Source: Blastococcus saxobsidens (lineage in GTDB: Bacteria; Actinomycetota; Actinomycetes; Mycobacteriales; Geodermatophilaceae). Taken from it: 64,000 nt of DNA. This document shows, one piece after another, positions 35,392 to 43,889 of the stretch. Numbering within the stretch: the first letter of the stretch is position 1; every line of letters starts with the position of its first letter. A program made the position numbers and the translations under genes. The DNA lies in the NCBI RefSeq assembly GCF_002938435.1, contig NZ_POQT01000015.1, positions 28,056 to 92,055 on the forward strand, in the 5' to 3' direction. Below the pieces are notes generated by a model. It was not told where the DNA came from. It saw only the letters and a list, made by a program, of their open reading frames with translations, and made no database searches.

Positions 35392-35420
35392 TTGTCCACT
35401 GCCGTGTACGTTGGTATACA
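35392..35420 (+). promoter_or_regulatory. Promoter overlapping a GTATAC operator, TcuA-like gene
   Basis: TTGTCC (35392-35397) and TATACA (35415-35420) are spaced by 17 bases, a good sigma-70-type promoter. The -10 is embedded in TTGGTATACAGG (35411-35422), the GTATAC palindrome shared with other island promoters. Repression by occlusion is the simplest reading. Confidence 0.55.
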
Positions 35421-35457
35421 GGACCGGACACCAGGCACGTCGTCAGGAGAAGAACCC

Positions 35458-36948
35458 ATGAGTCCGTCGTACGACGTGATCGTCGTCGGTGCTGGCAATG
35501 CCGCCCTCTGCGCTGCCCTCGCGGCCCGCGAGACGGGCAGCTCCGTACTGGTCCTCGAGCGGGCCCCGTACGAGGAGCGCGGTGGGAACAGCACCTACAC
35601 CGCCGGGGCGATGCGGGTCGCCTACCGTGGCGTGGACGACATCAAGGAGCTCTCGCCCGACCTCACGGACGAAGAACTGGCGAGCACAGACTTCGGCACC
35701 TACACCGAGGAGCAGTTCTTCGATGACATGGCTCGGGTCACCGAGAACCGCACCGACCCGGACCTGACCGACATCATCGTGAAGCGCAGCTTCGAGACAC
35801 TGCGCTGGATGCGCACCAAGGGCGTCAAGTTCCTGCCGATCTACGGGCGCCAGGCGTTCAAGGTCGAGGGGAAGTTCAAGTTCTGGGGTGGGCTCACCCT
35901 CGAGACCTGGGGCGGCGGCCCCGGCCTGGTGGATGCGCTGACCAAGGCGGCGCTCGACGCCGGGATCGAGATCCGCTACGAGACCGCGGCGACCGCGCTC
36001 CTGACGGACGACGCTCGTGTCTCCGGGGTACGCGTCAAGCGTCACGGAGTCACCGAGGAGATCTCGGCCGGCGCGGTGGTTCTGGCGTGCGGGGGGTTCC
36101 AGGCCAACTCTGAATGGCGCACGCGGTACCTGGGTCCCGGCTGGGACCTGGCCAAGGTCCGTGGGTCCCGCTTCAACATGGGTGACGGCATCAAGATGGC
36201 CCTGGAGATCGGCGCGATGCCGTGGGGCCACTGGTCCGGGGCGCACGCCGTCGGGTGGGAGCTGAACGCCCCGACCTTCGGGGATCTGGCGGTGGGCGAC
36301 GGGTTCCAGAAGCACAGCTACCCGTTCAGCATCATGGTCAACGCCAAGGGTGAGCGGTTCGTCGACGAGGGGGCTGACTTCCGCAACTACACCTACGCGA
36401 AGTACGGGCGGGAGATCCTGGCCCAGCCCGGGCACTTCGCCTGGCAGATCTTCGACCAGAAGACCACCCATCTGCAGCGCGACGAGTACCGCATCCGCGA
36501 GGTCACCAAGGTGACGGGGAAGACGCTGGAGGAGCTCGCCGGCAAGCTCGACGGCGTCGACGCAGAGGCCTTCCTGCGCACGGTTGCGGAGTACAACGCG
36601 GCGGTCCAGAAGGACGTCCCGTTCAACCCGAACGTCAAGGACGGCCGGGGGACCACGGGTCTGGCGTTGCCCAAGTCCAACTGGGCCAACACGATCGACG
36701 AGGGCCCGTTCGAGGCCTATGCCATCACCTGTGGGATCACGTTCACCTTCGGCGGCCTCCGCATCACCGAGGAGGCCCAGGTGGTCAACGCCGATCAGGA
36801 GGTCATCCCCGGGCTCTACGCATGTGGTGAGCTCGTCGGTGGGATCTTCTACCACAACTATCCCGGTGGTTCCGGCTTGACGAACGGTTCCGTGTTCGGC
36901 CGCATCGCCGGCACGAGTGCCGGCGCAGCGGCCCAGACGTCCGCCTGA
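35458..36948 (+). CDS. FAD-dependent dehydrogenase, tricarballylate dehydrogenase (TcuA)/fumarate-reductase type
   Basis: A 496-residue flavoprotein of the succinate dehydrogenase/fumarate reductase flavoprotein family. ATG 35458 follows CAGGAGAAG. The FAD dinucleotide fold is VIVVGAGNAALCAALAARETG (residues about 6-26) with ERGGNSTYTAG close by. The C-terminal PGLYACGELVGGIFYHNYPGGSGLTNG closes the FAD site. The GNAAL start and overall look match FAD-dependent tricarballylate dehydrogenase TcuA. It would oxidise a polycarboxylate, consistent with the tricarboxylate-type transporter at 53.9-58.1 kb. Steroid or flavocytochrome-c-like reductases are alternatives. Confidence 0.8.
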   Translation: MSPSYDVIVVGAGNAALCAALAARETGSSVLVLERAPYEERGGNSTYTAGAMRVAYRGVDDIKELSPDLTDEELASTDFGTYTEEQFFDDMARVTENRTDPDLTDIIVKRSFETLRWMRTKGVKFLPIYGRQAFKVEGKFKFWGGLTLETWGGGPGLVDALTKAALDAGIEIRYETAATALLTDDARVSGVRVKRHGVTEEISAGAVVLACGGFQANSEWRTRYLGPGWDLAKVRGSRFNMGDGIKMALEIGAMPWGHWSGAHAVGWELNAPTFGDLAVGDGFQKHSYPFSIMVNAKGERFVDEGADFRNYTYAKYGREILAQPGHFAWQIFDQKTTHLQRDEYRIREVTKVTGKTLEELAGKLDGVDAEAFLRTVAEYNAAVQKDVPFNPNVKDGRGTTGLALPKSNWANTIDEGPFEAYAITCGITFTFGGLRITEEAQVVNADQEVIPGLYACGELVGGIFYHNYPGGSGLTNGSVFGRIAGTSAGAAAQTSA

Positions 36949-37015
36949 ATCGTCCGGACGGGCGTGGTGCGTCACGCCGGCAGATCTCGACAGTCCATGA
37001 CCGAAGGAGAGTGAC

Positions 37016-37075
37016 GTGGCGGCGGACGGCAACCGAATGCCCGACGACCGGCTGGCGGAGTGGTTCCTGCGGTGA
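37016..37075 (+). CDS. 19-residue ORF with strong ribosome binding site, coupled to FAD subunit gene
   Basis: GTG 37016 is preceded by AAGGAGAG, and the frame ends in TGA whose last base is the first base of the next start (TGATG at 37073-37077). No match was recognised. It may be the remnant of a larger deleted gene, whose start and end were joined, or a leader that couples translation to cluster B. Confidence 0.3.
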   Translation: MAADGNRMPDDRLAEWFLR

Positions 37076-37866
37076 TGGCCGACTTCGAGCTCCGCCGCCC
37101 CACATCCGTGGCGGAGGCCGTGGAGCACCTCGCCGAGGGGGGTCTGCCCTACTGCGGCGGTACCGAGCTGATCCCGGTCATGCAGCTGGGTCTGATGGCT
37201 CCCGACATCCTCGTCGACCTCAAGCGGATCGAGCCGCTCGGCGGGATCCGTGAGGACGCGGCCGAGATCGTGCTCGGGGCCCGGGTCACCCACGACGAGA
37301 CCGCGGCGTCTCCTCTCGTCCGCCGGCATGCGCGGGTCCTGGCGGAGGCGACGTCCCGCCTCGGCAACGCCAGGGTCCGGGCCACCGGCACCTTGGCGGG
37401 CAACATCTGCTTCGCGGAGCCGCGCTCAGACGTGCTGACCGCTCTCCTCGCGCTCGAGGCGCGGGTGGACCTCCGGTCGGCGACGGACAGCCGCACGGTC
37501 GATGTGGCGGACTTCGTCGAGGGGCCGTTCGCGACCGTCCGCCAGGAGGAAGAGCTGTTGGAGGCGATCCGCATCCCGGTGCGCGCCTCCCGCAGCTCCT
37601 ATATCCGCTTCCAACCGGGGGAGTACCCGACGGTCACGGTCGCGGCGGTGCAGGGCGATGGCGGGTGCCGGGTCGTCGTCGGCGCAGTCGGGGAGATCCC
37701 CGGTGTCTTCACGTTCCCGAGCGCCGAGGACGTGGACGCCGCGGAGATCGCCGCGCAGGTCGACGTGACCGAGGACCTGGGGGGCCGCGAGGACTACAAG
37801 CGCCACGTGACCGAAGTGTTCGTCCGCCGGGCGATGGCCCAGCTGGCAGAGGGGAGCGCCGCGTGA
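37075..37866 (+). CDS. Molybdenum hydroxylase FAD subunit (CoxM/XdhB-like), cluster B
   Basis: A 263-residue FAD subunit; ATG 37075 is chosen because the conserved FELRRPTSVAEAVEHL starts there (an upstream in-frame GTG 37060 is weaker). FAD motifs are YCGGTELIPVMQLG (about 26-39, Glu where many have Asp/Asn) and ARVRATGTLAGNICFAEPRSD (about 99-119). It is 30 residues shorter than the cluster A subunit and not closely similar, so the two enzymes are separate acquisitions. It overlaps the FeS gene by four bases (GTGA). Confidence 0.87.
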   Translation: MADFELRRPTSVAEAVEHLAEGGLPYCGGTELIPVMQLGLMAPDILVDLKRIEPLGGIREDAAEIVLGARVTHDETAASPLVRRHARVLAEATSRLGNARVRATGTLAGNICFAEPRSDVLTALLALEARVDLRSATDSRTVDVADFVEGPFATVRQEEELLEAIRIPVRASRSSYIRFQPGEYPTVTVAAVQGDGGCRVVVGAVGEIPGVFTFPSAEDVDAAEIAAQVDVTEDLGGREDYKRHVTEVFVRRAMAQLAEGSAA

Positions 37867-38360
37867 GCGAGACACTGGTCCGGACGACGGTCAACGGGCG
37901 GCCGGTCGAGGCCCGCATCCCCAACCGGATGCTGCTGGTCGAGTTCCTGCGTGACCGGCTGGGGCTCACCGGCACCAAGGTCAGCTGCGGCATGCAGGTC
38001 TGTGGCGCCTGCACGGTGTTCGTCGACGAGCGGCCGGTCAGCTCCTGCGGCGTCCTCGCCTGCGACATCGATGGTGCCGACGTCGTGACGGTCGAGGGGC
38101 TCGCCACCGACGACGGACTCACGCCGGTGCAGCAGGCCTTCGTCGACTGTTCCGCCCTGCAGTGCGGTTTCTGCACACCCGGGTTCGTGATGATGTGCAC
38201 CGCGTTGCTGCGGAAGACCCCGAACCCCACCGAGGAGCAGGTGGCCCACCACCTCGAGGGCAACCTGTGCCGGTGCACGGGCTACGAGCCGATCGTCGAG
38301 GCCGTGATGCACGCCGCCGAGAGCATGTCCTCCGCAGAGTCGGGCACCCGCCATGACTGA
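37863..38360 (+). CDS. Molybdenum hydroxylase 2Fe-2S subunit, cluster B
   Basis: A 165-residue iron-sulfur subunit. The first cluster uses SCGMQVCGACTVFVDERPVSSC. The second uses QCGFCTPGF and LCRCTGYEPI. GTG 37863 overlaps the preceding stop, and the end overlaps the large-subunit start by eight bases. Order here is FAD-FeS-large. Confidence 0.9.
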   Translation: MSETLVRTTVNGRPVEARIPNRMLLVEFLRDRLGLTGTKVSCGMQVCGACTVFVDERPVSSCGVLACDIDGADVVTVEGLATDDGLTPVQQAFVDCSALQCGFCTPGFVMMCTALLRKTPNPTEEQVAHHLEGNLCRCTGYEPIVEAVMHAAESMSSAESGTRHD

Positions 38361-40698
38361 GCGGCGGATCGTCGGCAGGTCCGTGCCGCGCACCGACGCG
38401 GTCGCCAAGGTCACCGGAGCAGCGGTGTACGCGGTCGACGTCGTGATGCCGGACATGCTGCACGCGAAGGTGGTGCGGTCCGACCGGGCCCACGCGCGGA
38501 TCCGCGGCGTGGCCAAGGACGCGGCGCTCGCCGTCCCCGGCGTCCTCGCGGTGGTGACCGGCGGCGACCTCACGGGTCTCTTCCCCCGGTTCGGCCACAT
38601 CGTCGCCGACCACGCGATCCTGGCGATCGACAAGGTGCGGTACTACGGCGAGCCCGTGGCCCTCGTCATCGCCACCGACCCGCTGATCGCCCGCGACGCC
38701 GTGCCGCTGGTCGAGGTCGACTACGAGGAGCTGCCGGCCGTGATGGACGTCTCGGCCGCGCTGGCGGCCGACGCGCCCGTACTGCACGAGGACGACTACT
38801 CCGACGTCCCGGACGCCGACACCCCGCCCGGCGGGAACATGAGCCGCACCCCGGTCAAGGTCACGTCCTCGCACCCGAACGTCGCCCACGAGTCCCAGAA
38901 GGGCTGGGGCGACGTGGACGTCGCGTTCACCGACGCGCACCGGATCGTCGAGACGACCGTGCACCACCCGATGCTCTACGCGTACGCGATGGAGCCCTAC
39001 AACGCCGTCGCCCGCTTCGTCGAGGGCACCCTCGAGGTCGTCTCGACCGCCCAGCACCCGTTCATGGTGGCCAGCGACCTGGCCCGCGTCTTCTCGTTGC
39101 CGCTGAGCCACGTGCGCGTCAGCGTTCCCTACGTGGGGGGTGGCTACGGCTCGAAGTCCTACACGAAGGTCGAGCCGCTGACCGCCGTCGGCTCCTGGGC
39201 GGTGGGCGGCCGGCCGGTCAAACTGGTCCTCGACGTGGAGGAGGCCATCTACACCACGCGGGCCGACAGCGCCGACATCGTGGTCCGCAGCGCCTTCGCG
39301 GCCGACGGCAGCATCCTCGCGCGCGACTTCGAGATCACGCTGGACACCGGCGCATACGCGGACAACAGCCCTCTCGTGCTCGACAAGGCCGTCAACCGCT
39401 GCTTCGGCCCGTACCGCATCCCGAACCTCCGGGTACGGGGCAAGGCGGTGTACACCTCGACGTCGCCGGCGTCCTCCTACCGGGGTTTCGGCGCCTTCCA
39501 GGGGAACCTCGCCGGCGAGACGAACATCGACCAGGCCGCCGAGCAGCTGGGCATCGACCCCGCCGAGATCCGGCGCCGCAACCTCGTGCACCGCGGCGAG
39601 CGACTGATCCCCGGCAACCGGGCCATGGACGCCGACCTCGTCGACGACCTCGATCTGCTGGTGGCGGAACTGGACGCCGGGTCGTCCGGCGAGGGCCGGC
39701 TGCGCGGGACGGGCTTCGGTTGCGCAGCCACCGACGCCGGCGCCGTGCCCAGCTCCACCGCTCTGGTGAAGCTGCTCAGCGACGGTTCGGTACTGGTGCT
39801 CACCGGGTCCTCGGAGCTCGGCCAGGGCAGTCGCACCGTGCTCGCGCAGATCGCCGCCGAGGAGCTCGGGGTCGGCATGGAGCGGGTCCGGGTGCTGCAG
39901 TCGGACACCGCGACCACGGTGTTCGAGCGGACCACGGGCGCCAGCCGGACCACTACGCTGAGCGGCCTCGCTGTGCAGCGGGCCTGCCGCGACGTCATCG
40001 AGCGCGTGTGCCTCGCCGCCCGAGACGTATGGACCGACGCCGCCGGACCGATCGAGGTGCGCGACGGTACGGTGCACGGCCCGGGTGGTCGGTCGATGAG
40101 CCTCGCCGAAGCTGTGCAGGGCTGGTTCGGGCCCGGTGGCGGCGAGATCCTGGGACAGGGTGTCGTGCGCCGCACCGGCGAGCTCGCGGAGCTGCCCCCG
40201 TTCTGGGAGATCGGCATGGTCGGCGTCAGCCTCGAGATCGACCCGGACACCGGCGTGATCGAGGTCGACCAGCTGGTCACCGTCGCGGACGTGGGCTGCG
40301 CCATCAATCCCACCCTGGTCGAGGGCCAGGACCTCGGTGCGGCGACCCAGGGGCTCGGCGGCACCATCACCGAGCACCTGGTCTACGACGGCATCCAGAT
40401 CGCCAACGCGAACATGGTCGAGTACCGCGTCCCGCGGATCACCGACCGGCCGCGGCGGTTCCGGTCCCTGATCGTGGAGCGCGCCGACGGCCCCGGGCCC
40501 TACGGCGCGAAGGGGGTGGGGGAGGGGGCGCGCAACCCGGTTCCAGGCGCGGTCGCCGCCGCGGTCGCCCGTGCCGTCGGCGTGTGGCCGGACACCCTGC
40601 CGCTCAATCCCGAGCGCGTCTGGCGGCTCATCCAGCGAGCCAAGTCGACCGGCACCGCCTCTCCCGGATCCCACGGCTCCGACAGCGGGCCGCAATGA
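38353..40698 (+). CDS. Molybdenum hydroxylase large (Mo-cofactor) subunit, cluster B
   Basis: A 781-residue xanthine dehydrogenase-family catalytic subunit. It begins IVGRSVPRTDAVAKVTGAAVYAVD, followed by PYVGGGYGSKSYTKVEP (about 257-273), SSYRGFGAFQ near 375, LGQGSRTVLAQIAA and GPYGAKGVGEGARNPVPG near 715 with the catalytic Glu in GVGE. It has no AYxCSFR loop, so it is not a CO dehydrogenase. It resembles nicotinate/isoquinoline/aldehyde-type hydroxylases in general form. Neither XdhC nor another dedicated Mo-cofactor insertase is encoded in the window. Confidence 0.9.
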   Translation: MTERRIVGRSVPRTDAVAKVTGAAVYAVDVVMPDMLHAKVVRSDRAHARIRGVAKDAALAVPGVLAVVTGGDLTGLFPRFGHIVADHAILAIDKVRYYGEPVALVIATDPLIARDAVPLVEVDYEELPAVMDVSAALAADAPVLHEDDYSDVPDADTPPGGNMSRTPVKVTSSHPNVAHESQKGWGDVDVAFTDAHRIVETTVHHPMLYAYAMEPYNAVARFVEGTLEVVSTAQHPFMVASDLARVFSLPLSHVRVSVPYVGGGYGSKSYTKVEPLTAVGSWAVGGRPVKLVLDVEEAIYTTRADSADIVVRSAFAADGSILARDFEITLDTGAYADNSPLVLDKAVNRCFGPYRIPNLRVRGKAVYTSTSPASSYRGFGAFQGNLAGETNIDQAAEQLGIDPAEIRRRNLVHRGERLIPGNRAMDADLVDDLDLLVAELDAGSSGEGRLRGTGFGCAATDAGAVPSSTALVKLLSDGSVLVLTGSSELGQGSRTVLAQIAAEELGVGMERVRVLQSDTATTVFERTTGASRTTTLSGLAVQRACRDVIERVCLAARDVWTDAAGPIEVRDGTVHGPGGRSMSLAEAVQGWFGPGGGEILGQGVVRRTGELAELPPFWEIGMVGVSLEIDPDTGVIEVDQLVTVADVGCAINPTLVEGQDLGAATQGLGGTITEHLVYDGIQIANANMVEYRVPRITDRPRRFRSLIVERADGPGPYGAKGVGEGARNPVPGAVAAAVARAVGVWPDTLPLNPERVWRLIQRAKSTGTASPGSHGSDSGPQ

Positions 40699-40800
40699 CC
40701 GCGAGACGCGGTCGCACGAACCCGAGCGCCCGGGCCTCCGGGCCGGCGTCGTAGCTCGCCCTGCCGAGCGCATCAGCGCAATCCGCCACAAGGAGGACAC

Positions 40801-42417
40801 ATGAGTGAGGCACAGAACACCGCCGAGGTGATGGCCGAGTCGCTGGTGGCGGCGGGCGTGAGCAGCATCTTCGCGTACCCGGGCGACCCGATCATCGAGT
40901 TCATGGAGAAGTCGCGGGCTCGGGGCATCGACGTCGTCCTGGCCCGTCGAGAGGGCACCGCTGCCTTCATGGCCGAGGGGTATGCGATGGCCACGGGCGG
41001 GCTAGGGGTCTGCCTGTCGACTCTCGGTCCAGGCTCCACCGCGATGCTGAACGGCGTCGCCGCGGCGTACCTGGACCGGGTTCCCATGCTGGCCATCTCC
41101 GGTCAGATCGAGTCCGCTCGGGAGCAGTTCTTCACCCACCAGGTCATCGACCACAAGCTGCTCTACAGCCCCGTCACCAAGTGGGCGGGCAAGATCGAGG
41201 CCTCCGCGGTCGCGACGACGATGCGCAAGGCGATCAGCCTCGCGACGGCCGAGCGGCCAGGGCCGGTGCACCTCACCATCGGCGGCGACACCAGCAAGCT
41301 GCCGGCCACGGACGCCAACTTCGTCATGCCGCCGACGTCGTCGTCGGTGAGTGCGGTGCGGGTGCACCGTGCCGAGGGCGGCCAGGACCCGATGGCGCTG
41401 CTCAAGGGCGCGCGCCGCCCGGTCGTGCTGGCCGGCATCGGCGCTGTGCGCAACCAGTCGACCGAGGCGCTGGTCCGGTTCGCGGAGTCCACGTCGGTCC
41501 CGGTCGTCGTCGCCCCCATGGCCAAGGGCGTCTTCCCCGAGGACCACCCGCTCTTCGCCGGCGTGCTGGACATGGCCTGCAACCAGGTCCTCTGGGACTT
41601 CCTCGGCGCGGCCGACCTGATCGTCACGGTCGGCTTCGACGCCGTCGAGCTCATCAAGCCGTGGACGGCGAAGGCCGCGGTCCTGCACATCGACATGACG
41701 CCGAACACCGACCAGATCTACGCCAGCCAGTGCGAGTGCATCGGCGACATCTCCGGGATCCTGGACTGGCTGACCGATGACTGGTCGGGTGAGCCGCGCT
41801 GGGACGAGGGCGACGTCCGGAAGCACCGTGAGGCGCTGCGCGCGGCCTACTACGAGGGCCGGGTCGACGGCGTGATGAACCCGACCGACGTCGTCGACGC
41901 CGTCCGCGAGGCCGCCCCGCGCAACACGCTGGCGACCTGCGACGTCGGCTCGCACAAGCTGCTGGTCGGCCAGGGATGGCAGACCTACGAGCCGCGATCG
42001 ATGCTGATGACCAACGGCCTGTCCTCGATGGGTTTCGGCGTGCCGGCGGCGATCGCGGCGAAGATCGCCGACCCGTCCCGTCCCGTCGTGGCCATGATCG
42101 GCGACGGCGGCTTCGCGATGACCGCCACCGAGGTGCGCCTCGCCGCGGCCATGGGGCTGCCGGTCGCCTTCGTCGTCTTCGTCGACGGCAGCCTGAACCG
42201 GATCGAGCTCAAGCAGATGGTCCAGGGCTACGAGAGCACGGCCACCCGCATCGAGGACATGGACCTGGTCGCCGTCGCCGAGGCGATGGACTGCGACGGC
42301 GTCCGGGCCGACTCGCGGGCCGAGCTCGACAAGGCACTGAACGGCATCGGGAACCTCACCCGGCCGCTGGTCGTCGAGGCCCGGATCAGCCCGTCCCAGT
42401 ACGAGTCCCAGTTCTGA
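40801..42417 (+). CDS. Thiamine diphosphate-dependent enzyme (acetolactate synthase-like)
   Basis: A 538-residue ThDP enzyme; ATG 40801 follows AAGGAGGAC. The cofactor-activating Glu lies in RREGTAAFMAEGYA (about residue 52). The ThDP/Mg motif starts at GDGGFAMTATEV (about 433) and ends in FVDGSLNRIELKQ, with Asp where acetolactate synthase has the second Asn. The FAD-binding features of acetolactate synthase are not evident. It could decarboxylate or ligate a 2-oxo acid formed in the pathway; product unknown. Confidence 0.8.
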   Translation: MSEAQNTAEVMAESLVAAGVSSIFAYPGDPIIEFMEKSRARGIDVVLARREGTAAFMAEGYAMATGGLGVCLSTLGPGSTAMLNGVAAAYLDRVPMLAISGQIESAREQFFTHQVIDHKLLYSPVTKWAGKIEASAVATTMRKAISLATAERPGPVHLTIGGDTSKLPATDANFVMPPTSSSVSAVRVHRAEGGQDPMALLKGARRPVVLAGIGAVRNQSTEALVRFAESTSVPVVVAPMAKGVFPEDHPLFAGVLDMACNQVLWDFLGAADLIVTVGFDAVELIKPWTAKAAVLHIDMTPNTDQIYASQCECIGDISGILDWLTDDWSGEPRWDEGDVRKHREALRAAYYEGRVDGVMNPTDVVDAVREAAPRNTLATCDVGSHKLLVGQGWQTYEPRSMLMTNGLSSMGFGVPAAIAAKIADPSRPVVAMIGDGGFAMTATEVRLAAAMGLPVAFVVFVDGSLNRIELKQMVQGYESTATRIEDMDLVAVAEAMDCDGVRADSRAELDKALNGIGNLTRPLVVEARISPSQYESQF

Positions 42418-42428
42418 TCGGAGCGGAC

Positions 42429-43778
42429 ATGGTGCTACGACGTTTCGCCGAGTTCGCGGTCGCTGAGCGCGATCGCGGGCTCGGTCCTGAGGTGCAGCAG
42501 GCGGCCAACCGGGCGGTCGTGGACTGGTTCGCGGCCACCGTGGCCGGATCGGTGATGGATGCCGCCCGCATCATGCGCGGGACGCTGCTGGAGGGCGACG
42601 GTGCCGAGGGACCCGCCCGACTCGTTCCGGGCGGGGAGCGGACGAGCGCCCGGACGGCGGCCCTGATCAACGCCACGGCGTCGCACATCGCGGAGATGGA
42701 CGACATCTTCCGCGAGGGCATCTACCACCCCGGCTCGCCCACCGTGGGCGCCGTCCTGGCAGCCGCCGAGCTGACCGGGGCAAGCGGTGCGGACCTGCTC
42801 CGCGCGGTGGCCGTCGGGTACGAGATCGGGGACCGGATCGCTGCGGCGATGCAGCCGGCGCACTACTCGTTCTGGCACACCACCGGCACGGTCGGCACGA
42901 TCGGGGCGGCTGCGGGCGTAGCCGAGCTTCTGCGGCTGGACACCGAGCAGTTCGCGCACGCCCTGGCCACCGCCACCACCATGGCGGCCGGTCTGCAGCA
43001 GGCATTCCGCTCCGACGCGATGAGCAAGCCGTTGCACGCCGGGCACGCCGCGGAGCAGGGCGTGCTCGCGGCGCTGCTCGCGGCGAGGGGCTTCACCGGC
43101 GCGCTCGACGTCCTCGACGGCGAGGCCGGCTTCGGTGCAGCGATGGGGAAGAGCCCGGACTGGAACGCCGCTATCGCCGACCTGGGGTCCCCGTGGGGGA
43201 TCACGCAACCCACGGTGAAGAACCACTCGTGCTGCGGGCACACCTTCGCCGCTGTCGACGCCGCCCTGGAGCTGCGCAACCAGGGGGTCGCCACCGACGA
43301 CGTCCAGGAGATCCGGGTCGCGACCTACACGATGGCGACCAAGGTCGCGGGCAACCCGGACCCGAAGACGGCGTTCGAGGCGAAGTTCAGCACGGCGTAC
43401 TGCGTCGCGGCCGCGCTGGAGCTGGGCTCGGTGCGGCTGCGCGCCTTCGAGGACGATCGGCTGTCCGACCCCCGCCTGCGGAACCTGGTCGAGCGCACCA
43501 CCGTGGTGGCAGATCCTGAGTACGACGCCGCCTTCCCAGGCAAACGAGCTGCGCGCGTCACCGTGGTGGACCGCAGCGGGGTGGAGCACGAGTACGAGCG
43601 CGACACGCGCAAGGGCGACCCGGACGACCCGCTGACCGATGCCGAGCTGCGCGAGAAGTTCGACGACCTGACCGTGCCGGTCCTCGGGGAGACGGGATCG
43701 GCGGAACTCGGCGAGGCGTTGTGGGGGCTGCCGGAGCTGGGCGACGTACGCGACCTCGCCGGACTGGGCCGGCGATGA
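42429..43778 (+). CDS. MmgE/PrpD family protein (2-methylcitrate dehydratase-like)
   Basis: A 449-residue protein of the MmgE/PrpD fold, which includes 2-methylcitrate dehydratase and cis-aconitate decarboxylase. ATG 42429 lies 11 bases after the ThDP gene. Landmarks: ATASHIAEMDDIFREGIYHPGSP (about 76-98, active-site Asp and His), AVAVGYEIGDRI, and the KNHSCCGHTFAAVDAAL segment near residue 266. Such enzymes dehydrate or decarboxylate branched polycarboxylates. This agrees with the tricarballylate-dehydrogenase-like flavoprotein and the tricarboxylate-type transporter in the same island. Confidence 0.85.
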   Translation: MVLRRFAEFAVAERDRGLGPEVQQAANRAVVDWFAATVAGSVMDAARIMRGTLLEGDGAEGPARLVPGGERTSARTAALINATASHIAEMDDIFREGIYHPGSPTVGAVLAAAELTGASGADLLRAVAVGYEIGDRIAAAMQPAHYSFWHTTGTVGTIGAAAGVAELLRLDTEQFAHALATATTMAAGLQQAFRSDAMSKPLHAGHAAEQGVLAALLAARGFTGALDVLDGEAGFGAAMGKSPDWNAAIADLGSPWGITQPTVKNHSCCGHTFAAVDAALELRNQGVATDDVQEIRVATYTMATKVAGNPDPKTAFEAKFSTAYCVAAALELGSVRLRAFEDDRLSDPRLRNLVERTTVVADPEYDAAFPGKRAARVTVVDRSGVEHEYERDTRKGDPDDPLTDAELREKFDDLTVPVLGETGSAELGEALWGLPELGDVRDLAGLGRR

Positions 43779-43888
43779 CCGCACGAATCGGCCTGGTCGG
43801 CGCCCTGCAGAGGTCCGGCGACCTCGGCGTCGCGGCGGACATGGACGACGACGGCGTACTGCACGCCGTGGCGAAGGCGAGGAGCTGA
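43775..43888 (+). CDS. 37-residue ORF between MmgE/PrpD and aldehyde dehydrogenase genes
   Basis: ATG 43775 overlaps the MmgE/PrpD stop (ATGA), and the frame ends one base before the aldehyde dehydrogenase start. The first residues (TARIGLVGAL) look like the beginning of a Rossmann-fold oxidoreductase, and the rest is acidic then basic. It may be the fused ends of an internally deleted gene. No function is proposed. Confidence 0.35.
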   Translation: MTARIGLVGALQRSGDLGVAADMDDDGVLHAVAKARS

Positions 43889-43889
43889 C

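Noticed and set aside
28830..40698. Carbon monoxide dehydrogenase
   Set aside because: CoxLMS-like subunits and a CoxG gene are present, but neither large subunit has the AYxCSFR active-site loop, so both are other molybdenum hydroxylases.
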